Below, one piece after another: positions 10,036 to 21,548 of a stretch of 64,000 bases of DNA. Under the pieces are notes generated by a model. The model worked only from the letters and a program-made list of their open reading frames with translations. It was not told the origin of the DNA and searched no databases. Position 1 is the stretch's first letter, and the number at the start of each line of letters is the position of its first letter. The stretch is from Bicyclus anynana (lineage: Eukaryota > Arthropoda > Insecta > Lepidoptera > Nymphalidae): positions 3,318,501 to 3,382,500 of the forward strand of contig NC_069086.1 of assembly GCF_947172395.1 (NCBI RefSeq). Reading direction: 5' to 3'. The position numbers were made by a program, and so were the translations under genes.

Positions 10036-10968
10036 ACTCAGGGATCAGTTCTCTCCGCTACACTCTTCCTGCTGCACATAAACGACCTGCTCAAGCCAGG
10101 TTTATTTGGGTATGCCGACGACAGCACTGTAACGGATAGATATATGTCCAGTCCTCGCGCTAATGGGGCTGAGACCCTTGAGCAAAGAAAGACATTGGTA
10201 GAACGTGTCAATTTGACCTTAAACAAGGTGTCCGACTGGGGAGACGCCAATCTAGTCAAATTTAATGCTACCAAAACACAGGCGTGTTTATTCACTGCGA
10301 AAAGGAGTCCATTCCAGTTTACTCCTACTTTCCGGAATACACCTGTTCCGATCACCGACAGTATTGAGCTTCTAGGTATTACAATATCGTCCAAGCTCAA
10401 CTTTGGAGAATGCATTGAGTTCAAAGCAGAAACAGCTGGTAAGAAGCTCGGTATCCTAAATAAGGTGAAGCGCTACTTCACGCCGGAACAGCTTCTTACT
10501 CTTTACCAAGCTCAGGTTCGTTCGTGCATGGAGTACTGCTCCCATTTATGGGATGGATCGGCCAAATACCAGCTTGCTGCTCTGGACTCGGTGGATCGCC
10601 GAGCTAGAAGGCTCATCGGTAACGAGGCGCTAACTAATGCGAAATTGCAATCATTGGAGCATCGCCGAAAAGTTGCCTGTCTGTCGGTGTTCTACAGGAT
10701 TTATTTCGGAGAGTGCGCTCAGGAACTTTTCGATCTAGTTCCCTCTTCACCTTTTTACCATAGAACTGCCAGGCATCGCAGAGGTCTGCATCCATACGTA
10801 GTTGATGTCCCCTGGACTCGTACGAAGCGTTTCGGTTCTTCGTTCCTGATCCGCACTGCGAAATTATGGAATGCCCTTCCAGCTTCCGTTTTCCCTACCA
10901 CCTACAACATGGGTATATTCAAGTTAAGAGTGAATAGGCATTTTCTAGGCAAGCGCGTTCCACCTTAG
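10036..10968 (+). CDS. C-terminal part of a non-LTR reverse transcriptase
   Basis: A single frame of 310 residues ends at TAG 10966-10968. It starts mid-domain with QGSVLSATLFLLHINDLL, followed by the catalytic box GYADDST and then the thumb/C-terminal region with AQVRSCMEYCSHLWDG, RRLIGNEAL, LEHRRKVACLSVFYRIYFGE and AKLWNALPASVFP. The two catalytic aspartates of the YADD box are present, but the N-terminal endonuclease and the first reverse-transcriptase motifs are missing, so it cannot be an active enzyme. The unbroken frame implies recent insertion. The sequence pattern is of the CR1/jockey group; the clade call is by recognition only. Confidence 0.8.
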   Translation, partial: TQGSVLSATLFLLHINDLLKPGLFGYADDSTVTDRYMSSPRANGAETLEQRKTLVERVNLTLNKVSDWGDANLVKFNATKTQACLFTAKRSPFQFTPTFRNTPVPITDSIELLGITISSKLNFGECIEFKAETAGKKLGILNKVKRYFTPEQLLTLYQAQVRSCMEYCSHLWDGSAKYQLAALDSVDRRARRLIGNEALTNAKLQSLEHRRKVACLSVFYRIYFGECAQELFDLVPSSPFYHRTARHRRGLHPYVVDVPWTRTKRFGSSFLIRTAKLWNALPASVFPTTYNMGIFKLRVNRHFLGKRVPP

Positions 10969-11042
10969 GCTGCATCATCGCTTACTGTCAAGCATGATTG
11001 CTGCCAAGCGCTAGCCTATATAACGTAAAAAAAAAAAAAAAA
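10036..11042 (+). mobile_element. CR1-type LINE, 5' truncated with poly-A tail
   Basis: The reverse-transcriptase homology starts abruptly at about 10036. After the stop comes a short 3' UTR (GCTGCATCATCGCTTACTGT to GCGCTAGCCTATATAACGT) and an A run at 11029-11042. Abrupt 5' truncation plus poly-A is typical of target-primed reverse transcription. Confidence 0.8.
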
Positions 11043-11264
11043 CACTCCTGAATTTGTAGGACATGATCCTAACATACTCGGGGATGAGTTGTTGTTTTAA
11101 TAGGCAGGGCAGCCTTTATACCCATCAACCTGAGTCGGAAGATGATAAGCCTCAAACACATCCTTCAGACCGCAAAACAGCAATGCTTCACGGCAGAAAT
11201 ATGCATGACGGTAGTACTTCCCCGAAGGAGCTCTCTTTATCATATCACTAAAAGCTCTCATCAT

Positions 11265-11602
11265 TTTTCATCATTAACACTCGATGGACGTCCAAATCTG
11301 GATAATAGGTTTCTTGCATACACTTCCAAACATCACAGTCTCGAGCCAGCATCCAGCATCTCCCTGCAACCAGCTTGATGTCTTCGATTCACCCAGTGGG
11401 GGGTCGTCATTCCAGCACATTGAGCGTTGGGACCCCAACGTACATCGGCTCTTCGAACTGTATGCTCTGCCCATTGCCACTTCAGCTTTGCGACTCGCTG
11501 AGCTGTGTCAGTGACCTTGGTTCTTCTGCGGATCTATGAATTTCTGATTCGATCACGTAGAGAAACTCCAAGCATAACTCGCTCCATCGTTCGCTGAGTG
11601 AA
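11265..11602 (-). mobile_element. RTE-type LINE 3' coding fragment
   Basis: The minus strand carries remnants of the RTE C-terminal region (tracts such as AAGGTCACTGACACAGCTCA and TTCCAGCACATTGAGCG on the plus strand). It is homologous to 27766-27985 and 54499-54900. Short ORFs on either strand here are relics. Confidence 0.65.
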
Positions 11603-12187
11603 AAGCTTTACTACTGCTGTATTAACTTAGTTTTTAATTAATAAATGAATAGTTGCAATAACGTGTCTGAGTATTTGAATGCCATGTGCAATTAGCGACC
11701 TGTATAATAAGTTACGATGTCGGGAGAATTAACTGCATTAGAACTGCTACTAACTTAACTAAAACTATGTGACATGAAATTAACAGTACAAAATGTAGGT
11801 ACTCGTAGAATGGACATCGTTAAAGCTCTCTTAAGGTGAATACAGACTAGTGCCATTTTATCTTTATATTTTTGAATAACTAAATTTAAAGCAATTATTT
11901 GTATATTTAAATTATAATAATTAGTACCTTTAAAAATACTATAATTCTATATAAAATTTCACTCCCAATAAACCCAAAACCTAAATCACTTTATATTTTA
12001 TTATAATATATAACCACCAAATAAGAAATATATATACCACTTGCGTACAGAGTCAGTACGTGCTAGGTGAGCTGTTGCGAGCTAGAACTAGAGAGAGTGA
12101 GAGAGAAGTGAGAGTGAATGAGTTATCTACCTGATAAAGAACCTTATAAGTTTGATTACGGGTCAAAGAGTCGTGGCTTATTATCTA
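11603..12187. other. No recognised gene or element
   Basis: AT-rich DNA with a short GA-rich patch near 12090-12118 (AGAGAGAGTGAGAGAGAAGT). Confidence 0.5.
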
Positions 12188-12548
12188 ACTAGCGGACGGC
12201 GGCCGAAATTCAGTTTTTTACAAATCCCGCAGGAAACATGATTTTTTTCAGAATAAAAAGTAGCCCTTGTGTTAATCCAGACTATAATCTATCTTTACGT
12301 CGAATTTCAGGTTCAGTAGCCGAGGCGTGAAAGAGTAACAAACATTCATTTCATCAAAATCATCAGGTTGTCGCAAATCTCGGGAATCTACGGATTTTTC
12401 GGGAGTAAGTAGTCTAAGTGTCAGGAGTGTTAACCCAGAGTAAAATCTATTTCCATTCTAAATTTCAGCTCAATCGCTTCAGTAGTCGCGGCGTTAAAAA
12501 GTAACAAACATCCAAACAAACTTTCGCGTTTAAAATATAATTAGTAGG
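12188..12548 (-). mobile_element. Helitron-like element
   Basis: It reads from a CTAGCGGACGGC end through AATCTATTTCCATTCTAAAT and CTTTCGCGTTTAAAATATAA. The internal part is duplicated with CATCAAAATCATCAGGTTG. This matches the non-autonomous Helitrons ending CGGACGAAGTCGCGGGCGTCCGCTAG-like in this window. Confidence 0.6.
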
Positions 12549-12933
12549 ATAGTAGGAAGTAGGATACTTAAACGAATATAGACCATTAACATTGTGATAT
12601 TAGTATATACTAATGAAGGAACTTCGCAGCGTTCTATAAAATTGCTTGCATGAGTCTAGTGCTAGTGAGTATTCACCTTTAGAACCACTTAAAGTGTGGT
12701 CTAACCTCTGGAACAAGGAGGATAATTAATGTGGAAACTTTAGTCTACATTTAGTTAGGGTAATGATACTTGATAAGGATACGAACGTTTGTAGAACAGC
12801 TATCGTATGTATAGAACTAGCTGCCCGAAGCTTCGTTGGTATTTTTTTGTATATTATTTCAATCAACACAATGTTCTAGACCTAGATAATACTACCATTT
12901 TTTAGTAGATAATAAAAAAAAATATAAAAAAAT

Positions 12934-13164
12934 ACAACCGACTTTAAATACAGAAAAAAAACTAAAAAGCGAAAAATATCATCGTATGTGCTACCTTCTC
13001 ATGACTTTGAAGGCGTTGCCAACACAGTGATGCGTTAACTTAAGCCGTTTAAATCATAGTTTTAGGAATTTCAGACAGTTCTTTCCCGTGGTTCTTTCAG
13101 AAATGGCTTTAATTAATACATCCTGGCTTTATTACACCTCCTCCTTTTTTGAAGTCGGTTAAAA
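12934..13164 (-). mobile_element. Short TIR element with AACCGACTTC ends
   Basis: The ends are CAACCGACTTTAAA and TTTGAAGTCGGTTAAAAAC, in inverted orientation. The same ends bound the larger element at 58260-59285; end fragments are at 9043-9066 and 57108-57145. Confidence 0.5.
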
Positions 13165-14337
13165 ACGGTCTTAAGTTATCCTTTAAAGATACGTGTGGTA
13201 TTTTTAGTAGATCTGTATAAGAGAACTATGCCACATGCAAGTTTTGGTTTTAGCTTCACAGCATTAGGCAGCGTTTTTTATGTAAGCTTGTCAGGCAGTT
13301 TGACTTTAAACAACTTAATACAAATAATGTCATATTGCAATTAATCTCAATACAGCAAAATCCTAACAAATTGCATCTGAAACCTTCAGTATATCTGTAC
13401 ATAATATATTGTTGAAAACAGAATGAAAATACATTTAGTAATATGTGAGTTTACCGCAAACTGACAGACAGATGCGGTGAAGGACATTGTTTTATAATTA
13501 TGTATAGAGGTCATCGTCTTTTAGAGAAGTCAGCGTAGCTCAGTCTCCCAAATATCGTCAAATACGAGTACAGTTCTCTGCGTAATGGAGAATTCAAGTA
13601 AAACCTGATAAAGGAAACAGACATCATAAATTCTGTGGATGGCTCGGTACCCGGATACCGTTTATAATTTATGTTCATCGCGTCGACAGCATTGGATTTC
13701 TATACCAGGGTCGACAGAGAATCCTTTGTTCTTACATATAACGTCTACGAGTAACAGGTAGGTAAAGATCATCCGACGTTTTCCAAGACAAGTTTCAACT
13801 GCAAAATCCACAGATTTTAACTCAAGTAATACGTTTTAAAAATCCTTTTAGTTTGAATTTTAATTTAAAATACATTTTACTTTATAAATTGAACTGTCCA
13901 TTTTTACTAAAGATTACTTTGGCTTTGGCTACGTGGTTTACCCCCTAGGAAGAGATGACATGTGTAATGTGCGCTATTCGTAATTCGTTTAAGACCAACC
14001 GGTCTATAAATATTTTAATTGGTAAATTTCGGGTTAAATATTACGATATTACCAATACATAGGAAGTAAAAAAATAATTCATTCCGCTTCCGTGTTGTAT
14101 TGTAATAAAGTAATTTAAAGCTAATAACAATACTACATTTAATAATATGTTATAAATAAAACCTAAAAAAATAGGATGTTTTATGTATTATAAATTCATA
14201 GCTATATTTTTCATGAAAACTATTTTATGTCAAAAGAGTTCAGTGGCTACCATCTGAAAGCAACAGATTTTACAGCCCAGTAGTTATGAGATAGCTTAAA
14301 GAAGTAAAAAACCTCCACATCTTGCACCTAAGTGGAA
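13165..14337. other. AT-rich spacer, nothing recognised
   Basis: No long frame, RNA gene or repeat that I can identify. Confidence 0.5.
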
Positions 14338-14355
14338 TCAAACGAAGTTACTTAC

Positions 14356-14697
14356 CTCTTCTCTCCCTTTACCTAACCGTGTCACTTGAAGGTTTTCACT
14401 GTCAGCTTGGTCACGACGCGAAATTTCCCTACGTAAAGTGCTTCTGAGTGCACTTTCGTTTGATTTGTACTCTTCCACTTTGTGCGGTTTATTACTGCTA
14501 CTGCAGTTTAAATTTAAACGCATATTTAACATTTTAAACAGCGCATTGAATTCTAAAATATCGCTTTTTCCACAAAAAACCAAGAAATGCCTTTGACATG
14601 CAACCGCACACATGACGTACACACATATTATATTATTACTAACAGTAGTAATTAACACAAATAATAATAAATTTATCTGACATACATTTAAAGACAC
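14356..14697 (-). CDS. Candidate 5' coding exon of an unknown gene
   Basis: On the minus strand an open frame of about 114 codons ends at a strong donor, GAAGAG|GTAAGT (exon end 14356). The upstream part is hydrophobic and cysteine-bearing; the first in-frame ATG begins MCAVACQRHFLVFCG. The C-terminal half is charged (KPHKVEEYKSNES, STLRREISRRDQADSEN). I recognise no domain. The next exon would lie at lower coordinates and I could not find it. This is the longest non-repeat open frame with a good splice site outside the takeout-like gene, but it may still be chance. Confidence 0.25.
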
Positions 14698-14764
14698 TGA
14701 GTGTGAACCTTATAAATGTTGTATATCCAGGTAAATCCCACAATACATTTTCCATTTATGTTTT

Positions 14765-14871
14765 TACAGAAAAAGTGTGGTATGCCCTTCCGGTGTCTGT
14801 CTTCCCTATGTACACTTTAACTTAGGTCTCCTCACATTCTGTCAAGTGTAATTTTAGTCAAAAACAAGCTA
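14765..14871 (+). mobile_element. CR1-type LINE 3' end, degenerate scrap
   Basis: One frame reads KVWYALPVSVFP, matching AKLWNALPASVFP of the open CR1 frame at 10036-10968. It is followed by a tail relic AGTCAAAAACAAGCTATAAA. Confidence 0.5.
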
Positions 14872-14940
14872 TAAAGCCATGACAAAGAGTCTATAATAAT
14901 AATAATGTATTATTATTATAGACTCTTTGTCATGGCTTTA
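14872..14940. repeat. Perfect 33-bp palindrome with a 3-base loop
   Basis: Arms 14872-14904 and 14908-14940 are exact inverted copies starting TAAAGCCATGACAAAGAG and ending in an (ATA)n stretch. It directly follows the CR1 scrap. Confidence 0.8.
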
Positions 14941-15294
14941 TTTTATATAAAAAAAAATAACCAATTCGACTTATTAAAAAACCAATGAACGATTGAAATA
15001 TAAATAAAACACAGATTTAAACAGAAGTGGTAGATAAATATTTACCATTCGAGAAAACAGAATGAAAGTATGTAGTAGACCACACTAAAGACAATAAGGC
15101 TCATAGAAAGCTTCTCGTAAGTGGACTGATTGAAAATAATATTACCTAGTATATAAATACTAGTAATTCGTAAAAGTTAAAAGTATAAATGTCTTTGAAA
15201 TTTAAAAATTTGCTGAAATTAAATAGATATTTAGCTATTTTATTATGTTTTTTTTTATTATTTGTTGTTATAGCGGCAACATAAATACATCTTC

Positions 15295-15425
15295 AATTCA
15301 ACTGTCTAACTATTCACGGTTCACGAGGTACATCTTGGTGACAGACGGACGGACGGGCGGACAGCGGAATCTTAGTTACAGGGTTCCGTTTCACTATTTG
15401 GGTATGGAAACCTAAAAAGGGTTTC
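15295..15425 (+). repeat. Dispersed repeat end (GGTTCCGTTT...GGAACCCTAAAAAG type)
   Basis: It carries TTCACGGTTCACGAGGTACA, GACAGACGGACGGACGG and a GGTATGGAAACCTAAAAAGG end, a pattern common in Lepidoptera. A related end is at 36945-37005 (TTCGGAACCCTAAAAAAAGT). Confidence 0.4.
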
Positions 15426-15999
15426 GAACTTATTTTATAGGTAACTGCCGCTTATTATATATATTTATTTTTGATTTCGTGAATATTTTTTGGATATTCA
15501 TTAATTTATGAATTTAATAATTCACGAAAATACAAATGCAGAGGACAACTTCCTTTGATACCTACTACCTATTAGATAAACAAATTATGTAAGAATGTAC
15601 ATTTCTTGGGTGAACCGAATTTTAGTCAAGCAACATGTCGCTAATGCAATTATAGCCTAAAGTTGCCGGTGACGAGAATTTCCACCAAACAAGGAATGTT
15701 TTACATGCAATTCGGACGAATTTTCAGAATGAGTTTGTATTTCAGGAATTCTCTCATTTCGTCACTCGAGCAATTGACTGAATAAATTGTTGAATTTGTC
15801 TTTATTGTGTGACATGGCCTATTTTAGTGTAGGTTTGAATCTTAATTTTTTATGCAAGTCAAGGCCCTGCTTTTATTTATGTAGGTAAGCACCTACAAAT
15901 ATCTTTAAAATAATTTGTTGTAATTTTTTTGACTTATAAGTAATCTTTATTTAACTTACTATACTTCTATTTTAAGGATTAATTTGACTGGACTATATC

Positions 16000-16150
16000 G
16001 CGTTAGTCCAGCGGTTGATATATGTGAATCCGATCATGAAGTCCTGGGTTTGAGTCCGGAATCAGGCTCAGAAACACTAAGATTTTTTTTCTCATTAGCA
16101 GAGTTTGGAAATGTGTGGAATACACCCCCATGGCTCTGAGAATATCTTAA
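16000..16150 (+). mobile_element. SINE-F, single copy
   Basis: A tRNA-like head (GCGTTAGTCCAGCGGTTGAT) with B box GGGTTTGAGTCC is followed by an untypical body. The anticodon arm is not convincing as a real tRNA, so I call it a SINE head. Confidence 0.4.
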
Positions 16151-17270
16151 CCTACTACTACTAAAATGTATGGCATATTTTACTACTATCAACTGCGATA
16201 AAACTGTTCTATTTTTCGTTATATAAAAGTTTCTCAACTTTAATTCTTATCCGGGGAAAAGCGGATAATTTAGAATGAAAACAAATAAAAAATATTATTT
16301 GTAGAAACAAAACGAATTAAAACAAAGAACACTAAAAGCATTGAGTCGGAAATACTTAAAACAACTTTGGGTTTTATAAACGCTACTTTTGAAACGACTT
16401 AGTGGCCAACTTTATTCTTTCGTTTTAAGTTCAGGGTAAAAGTTGTTATATTCGTTCAGTGCCGGTTTTAAATTGATACAATATAAAAATACCAACATTA
16501 GCAACAACATTTTTGGAACATAAGAAAATATTTATCAAAAGTATTTGGATATATTTCATCTAAAAACAACTTTTTTTCTTTCTTAAAAATCATTTGTGGA
16601 AAAATTGTTAGCTAGTACTTTTAACTGAAATCTTTTGTATGTAAATATAATAATCATTAAAAATAATACACAGTCTCAAACGTTGTTTTGCTCTTTATTA
16701 GAGAGACATAGCTTGAATAGCATAAGCAGAATCTTTCTAACAAGGAGTTAAAGCAATGTGCAATCAGAAAAATGTAAAACTTAACCTCTTCCAACTTGGT
16801 CTATTTTACAAGCTTTTATTTAACTTGCAATGTATGTTGTTCGGATGGAATCTTGAAACTCAATTTTGAAACAGATATTTCAAGCAATTGAGATGAAGTA
16901 CATACAAGTATGCAAGTTCAATATGGATGACAAGGCATGGTTAATCGCATTCGAACAAAAACTTGTTTTTTAATATATTTTTTTTAATTTGTACAGTAAT
17001 ATTTTTAAAACGATGTACGTGACATTTACCCTATCTTACTTTCCTACTTCAGAATGTGCTGCGGTCAAAGTTCAGAAACTCTAACTGGGATATTCAGCTT
17101 TAATGTTCGCTTTGTTGTTTCCTCAGTTTTCGACTTCTGTTCCATCGTGAGCTAAACCGAATTGTGATCTATTAAAGTTATGACTAAAATTAAACTGTGA
17201 TATAGCTGTCTGTTATATAGAGATAGCACAAATATTTTTAGTTCCTAGGTACTAATTGTTTTATGTGCAT
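16151..17270. other. AT-rich spacer, nothing recognised
   Basis: No coding or structural signal that I can support. Confidence 0.5.
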
Positions 17271-17274
17271 TATA

Positions 17275-17577
17275 TCATCATCATCAACCCATATTTGGTT
17301 CACTGCTGAGCTCGAATCTCCTCTCAGAATGAAAGAAGTTAGGCACCTAGTCCACCACGTTGGCACAATGCGGATTGGCAGACTTCACACACGCAGAATT
17401 AAAAAAAATCTCTGGTATGCAGGTTTCCTCCCGATGTTTTTCTTCACCGTTTGAGACATGTGATATTTAATATCTTAAAATGCACATCAACTGAAAAGTT
17501 GGAGTGCATGCCCCGAACCGGATTCGAACCCTCCGGAATTGGAGTCAGAGGTCATATCCACTGGGCTCTCACGGCTG
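17275..17577 (-). mobile_element. SINE-A copy, nearly complete
   Basis: It runs from (ATC)n and AACCCATATTTGGTTCACTG to the tRNA head GGGCTCTCACGGCTG, with the B box GGATTCGAACC. Two short plus-strand ORFs here lie inside it. Confidence 0.85.
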
Positions 17578-17689
17578 GGCTGCAGAAAAATTACCTATAT
17601 ATAGCAGTAGACGACCAAATTCTGACACGAAGATGATATTGAAGCTATTTACCCTATGAGCATAATAATATCTATATTTATTTTGATTA

Positions 17690-17880
17690 GCAAAACCTCA
17701 ATAGCTCAACGATAAACGGTAAAGGGGCCGGACTCATCGCCGAGAGATCGAGCTTCGATTCCCGCCCGCTGAACTATTGACCCACTCATAACACAGTCTT
17801 TTTCGACTTGTTGGAGGGTGATGGAAATATTGGTCATATTCAAAAATATATCACACATATTACTTTTAGCCTTTTTGCTC
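17690..17880 (+). mobile_element. SINE-D copy
   Basis: The tRNA-like head CTCAATAGCTCAACGATAAA has B box CTTCGATTCCCG, followed by TTGTTGGAGGGTGATGGAAA and a TATTGGTCATATTC tail. Relatives are at 26730-26910, 48328-48425, 52402-52510 and 56662-56795. Confidence 0.6.
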
Positions 17881-18152
17881 TTCAAGAATCACATTGTCCC
17901 TAAACGAATATGTCTATTTACTTTGATCAGAGACACATCGAGATATCTCTGAGTGTCTCGGGTCAGGTGCATGCTATTGCTACAAGCAAATATGTAACTA
18001 TTAGTTGATTAGTTTGCTGAAGCTACGTACATTCCAATACGTTTGAAGTACAAGTCTCATTAAACTTCAGCTACCGAGTAAGTACATAGGTTTAAACTTC
18101 GCTAAATGGATTAGGTTGAGTAATTAAATGCACCCAGGTAAATGTTATGTAA

Positions 18153-18480
18153 CTAGCGGACGCTCGCGACTTCGTCCGCGTGGAAATCAATGTAAACTTT
18201 CAAGCCCTATTGCACCATTTTAAAGTTTGAATTTTAAAAATTTTTGAAATCACATTATATTTCGTATTTTTTTATGATTTATGAACAAATTTTTAAAACT
18301 GTAATTCTAAAAATGAAGTACATTCCATACAAAATTTTAACCCTTATTTCACCCCTTTTTATTTTATTTTCGCAATAAAAAGTATCCTATAACCTTCTCC
18401 GCATTGTGGTCTTAAACCGTGCCAAGTTTTATTTGAATTCATTCAGTAGTTTCAGCGTGATGCTCGAATAAGAAAAATCA
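18153..18480 (-). mobile_element. Helitron-like element, partial
   Basis: It starts CTAGCGGACGCTCGCGACTT and runs to a (CAGA)n microsatellite at 18482-18498. Confidence 0.55.
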
Positions 18481-18784
18481 CGGACAGACAGACAGACAAA
18501 AAATCGAAAAAAAATACTCATTTTTAGCTTCAGTATCAATTATATAATGCCCCCCAACAAAAATCTTCAATATACAGAATGTCCAAAATGAACAGAATTC
18601 GTATTCTAAATGGCGCTGGCGTCCGTTATGCCACGGTAACGTTTGGTGTTGAAAATGGTATAAGTAAAATCTCAAATTGTGAATAAAAGTATAGAATTCG
18701 ACGATAGATAGATATAGATAGATAAATAGATTGGCTAGTTAACCCTTTTTTTAAATAGTCTATAATAGTTTTTTATCGTTTTAC

Positions 18785-19264
18785 TAGATTGATTCTTTTC
18801 TGGATTAACACATAGGCTACTTTCATCCCGGAAATATCAATGGCTTCCGTGGAATTTGTTAAGAACTGAATTCCACGCGGATGAAGTCGCGGGCTAGTCC
18901 TACTAATATTATAAACGCAAAAATTTGTATGGATGTTTGGATGTATGTTTGTTTGGATGTTTGTTACTCCTTAACGCCGCTACTACTAAAGCGATTTTAC
19001 TGAAATTTGGAATAGAAATAGATTTTACTCTGCATTAACACACAGGCTACTTTTTATCCCGAAAAAATCCATGGTTTCCCGAGATTTACGAAAACTGATG
19101 ATTTTGATGATATGAATGTTTGTTAATCTTTCACGCCTCGACTACTGTACCGAATTAGCTGAAATTTGGTATTAACACATAGGTTGCTTTTTATCCAGGA
19201 AAATCCATGGTCCCGAGGGATTTGCAAAAAATTCCACGTGGACGAAGTCGCGGGGGTCCGCTAG
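18785..19264 (+). mobile_element. Two Helitron-like elements head to tail
   Basis: A 3' fragment ends GATGAAGTCGCGGGCTAG at 18897. Immediately next, at 18898, a fuller element starts TCCTACTAATATTATAAACG and ends GGGGGTCCGCTAG at 19264. Confidence 0.65.
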
Positions 19265-19619
19265 TATACTATATTTTTGCTGCCAAACATTTTAAAATTA
19301 TAAACAGACAGATATAGATCTATATTTGTCATTATGTTTTTGCCTACTCATCGTTTTGTTTTGTTTGTGAAAGGTTATCATGATAATTTCACGCTGAAAG
19401 AATTTCAATTTACTCCAACATAAGTCTGTTACGCACAACCAATTTGTTTAGGCTTCATAATAATTTACTTTTTTTATTGAGCCTAATGAAAATACGCCTA
19501 CGAGCCTGTTTGTTGTAACCTATATAGGTATACTAACAGTTAACGTTCATTAGAGAAATAAACTTAAATAGACTTTTGTATCGAATTCTTACACGTTGTT
19601 AGATTTATGAACCTACTTA

Positions 19620-19930
19620 AATTGATATTGGATAGAAACAGGCGTTACTTTGCGAAAGCTCATAATGAATAGATAATAATTTATTTTAGAATTTAAACTA
19701 TCGTGAGTGTTATTCATATTAATTGATGAAACACGGCTAAAACTCACGTGATATTACGTCATCAATTAATGATTTATTTATTTTGCTATGATCCGCGAAA
19801 AGCCGACGAACCCATGCGACAACGTCACCCAGGTCCGACAAAATACTCACTACGTACGTTTCACCCCGAAACCGGAGCATCCTCAGGAGATGTTGACTTG
19901 CATGCACGTCGTAGAGGCAACATCTCCTGC
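19620..19930 (+). repeat. Single-arm copy of the fold-back family
   Basis: It has the GGCGTTACTTTGCGAAAGCT start and the ACCCATGCGACAACGTCACC core of the 2273-2548 element, but no second arm. Confidence 0.55.
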
Positions 19931-20085
19931 TGTATTTTATTAAATAAGTACTTCTAAGCTCATAAACTCTCAGACCACAGATAAGTTTACACCACTGGTT
20001 TCCTTTTTTTTTGTTTAATTTTTATTTTCTTTTATTTTTTGGTAATTTATACCTTAGTCGTTAACTAACTGGGTATTAGGCCCTC

Positions 20086-20171
20086 GAGGACTATTGGCTT
20101 AAGTGTCAACCTCTCTCATTCTGAGCGGAGACTTATACTCATCAGTGAGTCGAATATGGGTTGATAATGAT
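20086..20171 (+). mobile_element. SINE-A 3' scrap
   Basis: It keeps GGACTATTGGC, TCTCATTCTGAGCGGAGACT and ATGGGTTGATAATGAT. Confidence 0.6.
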
Positions 20172-20690
20172 TACATCTTATAGAAATTAAATATAGCGTC
20201 CATTTTTAACGAACCATAATTAAGGTTGTAAGCTTTAGCGTTCTGTGTTCTGTGGTTGTAATGGTAGAGATACTAGTAAGTACTTGACGAAGAACCAACT
20301 ACAGCATATGAAGTACGCTTAATTGGGTTCCAATTAAAACTATGACCGGAAACATACCGTGAACGGTGTAGGTGATGTCGAGTCGTGTAAAACTCATTAA
20401 GAACTCGTCGAGTGAACTCAAGACTGCGTGGTATATTGCACGCTAAGTTTGCACTCACTAAGTTATTTTATAAAGTTTAGTTTAGGACGTCTGCAGACTA
20501 TAGACTTTTTGTCAACCGATAGTTTAGTCGATTTATTTTTCGGTATGCAGATTGTTTTTTTTTTGTTCAATGAAATGATTCATTCTAAGGTGGCTTAGTG
20601 GCTACTTAGCAGAGATACGAAATAATACTACGGCATCATACCGACATTGATTTATCTCCCATATCTTTAAATATAGGTACGTGTAGTTGT
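20172..20690. other. No recognised element
   Basis: It includes a 61-codon minus-strand ORF (20273-20458) without any recognisable motif. Confidence 0.4.
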
Positions 20691-20692
20691 GG

Positions 20693-20855
20693 CAATCATC
20701 GTCCTTAACAGACGATGGACGTTCACTGCCTTAGGCGTTGACTACCAAACAAAACGGTCTTGAGCCGCAAGCATCCAGCAGCTCCCTGTACGCTGGATTG
20801 ACCAACACTGCGCTTTCCGGTGCAGAATATCCCAGCACCTTGGGACGTCTAAAAA
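20693..20855 (-). mobile_element. RTE-type LINE 3' scrap
   Basis: It carries GATGGACGTTCACTGCC and the CTTGAGCCGCAAGCATCCAG tract shared with the other RTE ends here. Confidence 0.5.
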
Positions 20856-21029
20856 TAAAAAAAATAAGCAGTAGCGGTAGTAGGTAGAAAATATATTGTT
20901 GACCGATAAAGGCAGAATCAAAATTATAGCTAGCTCTCTTTCATTGTGATAGGACGAAAAAGATCGATACAATAATATGTTGTATGCTAGCTTACAAATG
21001 GGTTATCTGCAGGCAGGCAGGTTATCACT

Positions 21030-21210
21030 ATCTTTGAGGTATGCTAATTGACATATTATACGAAATTGAGATTATATGTAAAAATGTCATCCGCTGCTTA
21101 CTGGTGGATATCACAGTAGGTAAGTGACATTTTGTCAATTGATTTGATGTTGATTTTAATAGGTTGATAATAAAGAACAAATAGAGTTTCAGCTGTTCAG
21201 TAAAGTCTGC
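21030..21210 (+). repeat. Dispersed repeat family G
   Basis: It carries GCTTACTGGTGGATATCACA, AGTGACATTTTGTCAATTG and AATAGGTTGATAATAAAGAA. Confidence 0.55.
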
Positions 21211-21548
21211 GTTACCGTGTTTCCGAATTTTGTGTCAGATGCAGTGTCAAATCGATATCCAAAGCATTTGTTCCATTTTATCCGAATAGGATTAGATGAA
21301 GTGCGGAAAAGGCAAAAATAATCCAGATAATATTAATAAGTCTGCGGTTTGTAGATAGCCTTACAGCGAAAAGTTTGTATATAGTTTGTCAAAGTACTTT
21401 AAAATTTTTAACAAAATAATACTGCATTTAATATCCTCAGTGTACTGAAAAAGTGGCACGACAATTTATTTATCTATGTCTATTGACTTTTTTAAATTTT
21501 ATTTACCTAGTTTTTCGTCCTCGTAACGTAAGCAACCGAGCTCACCGA

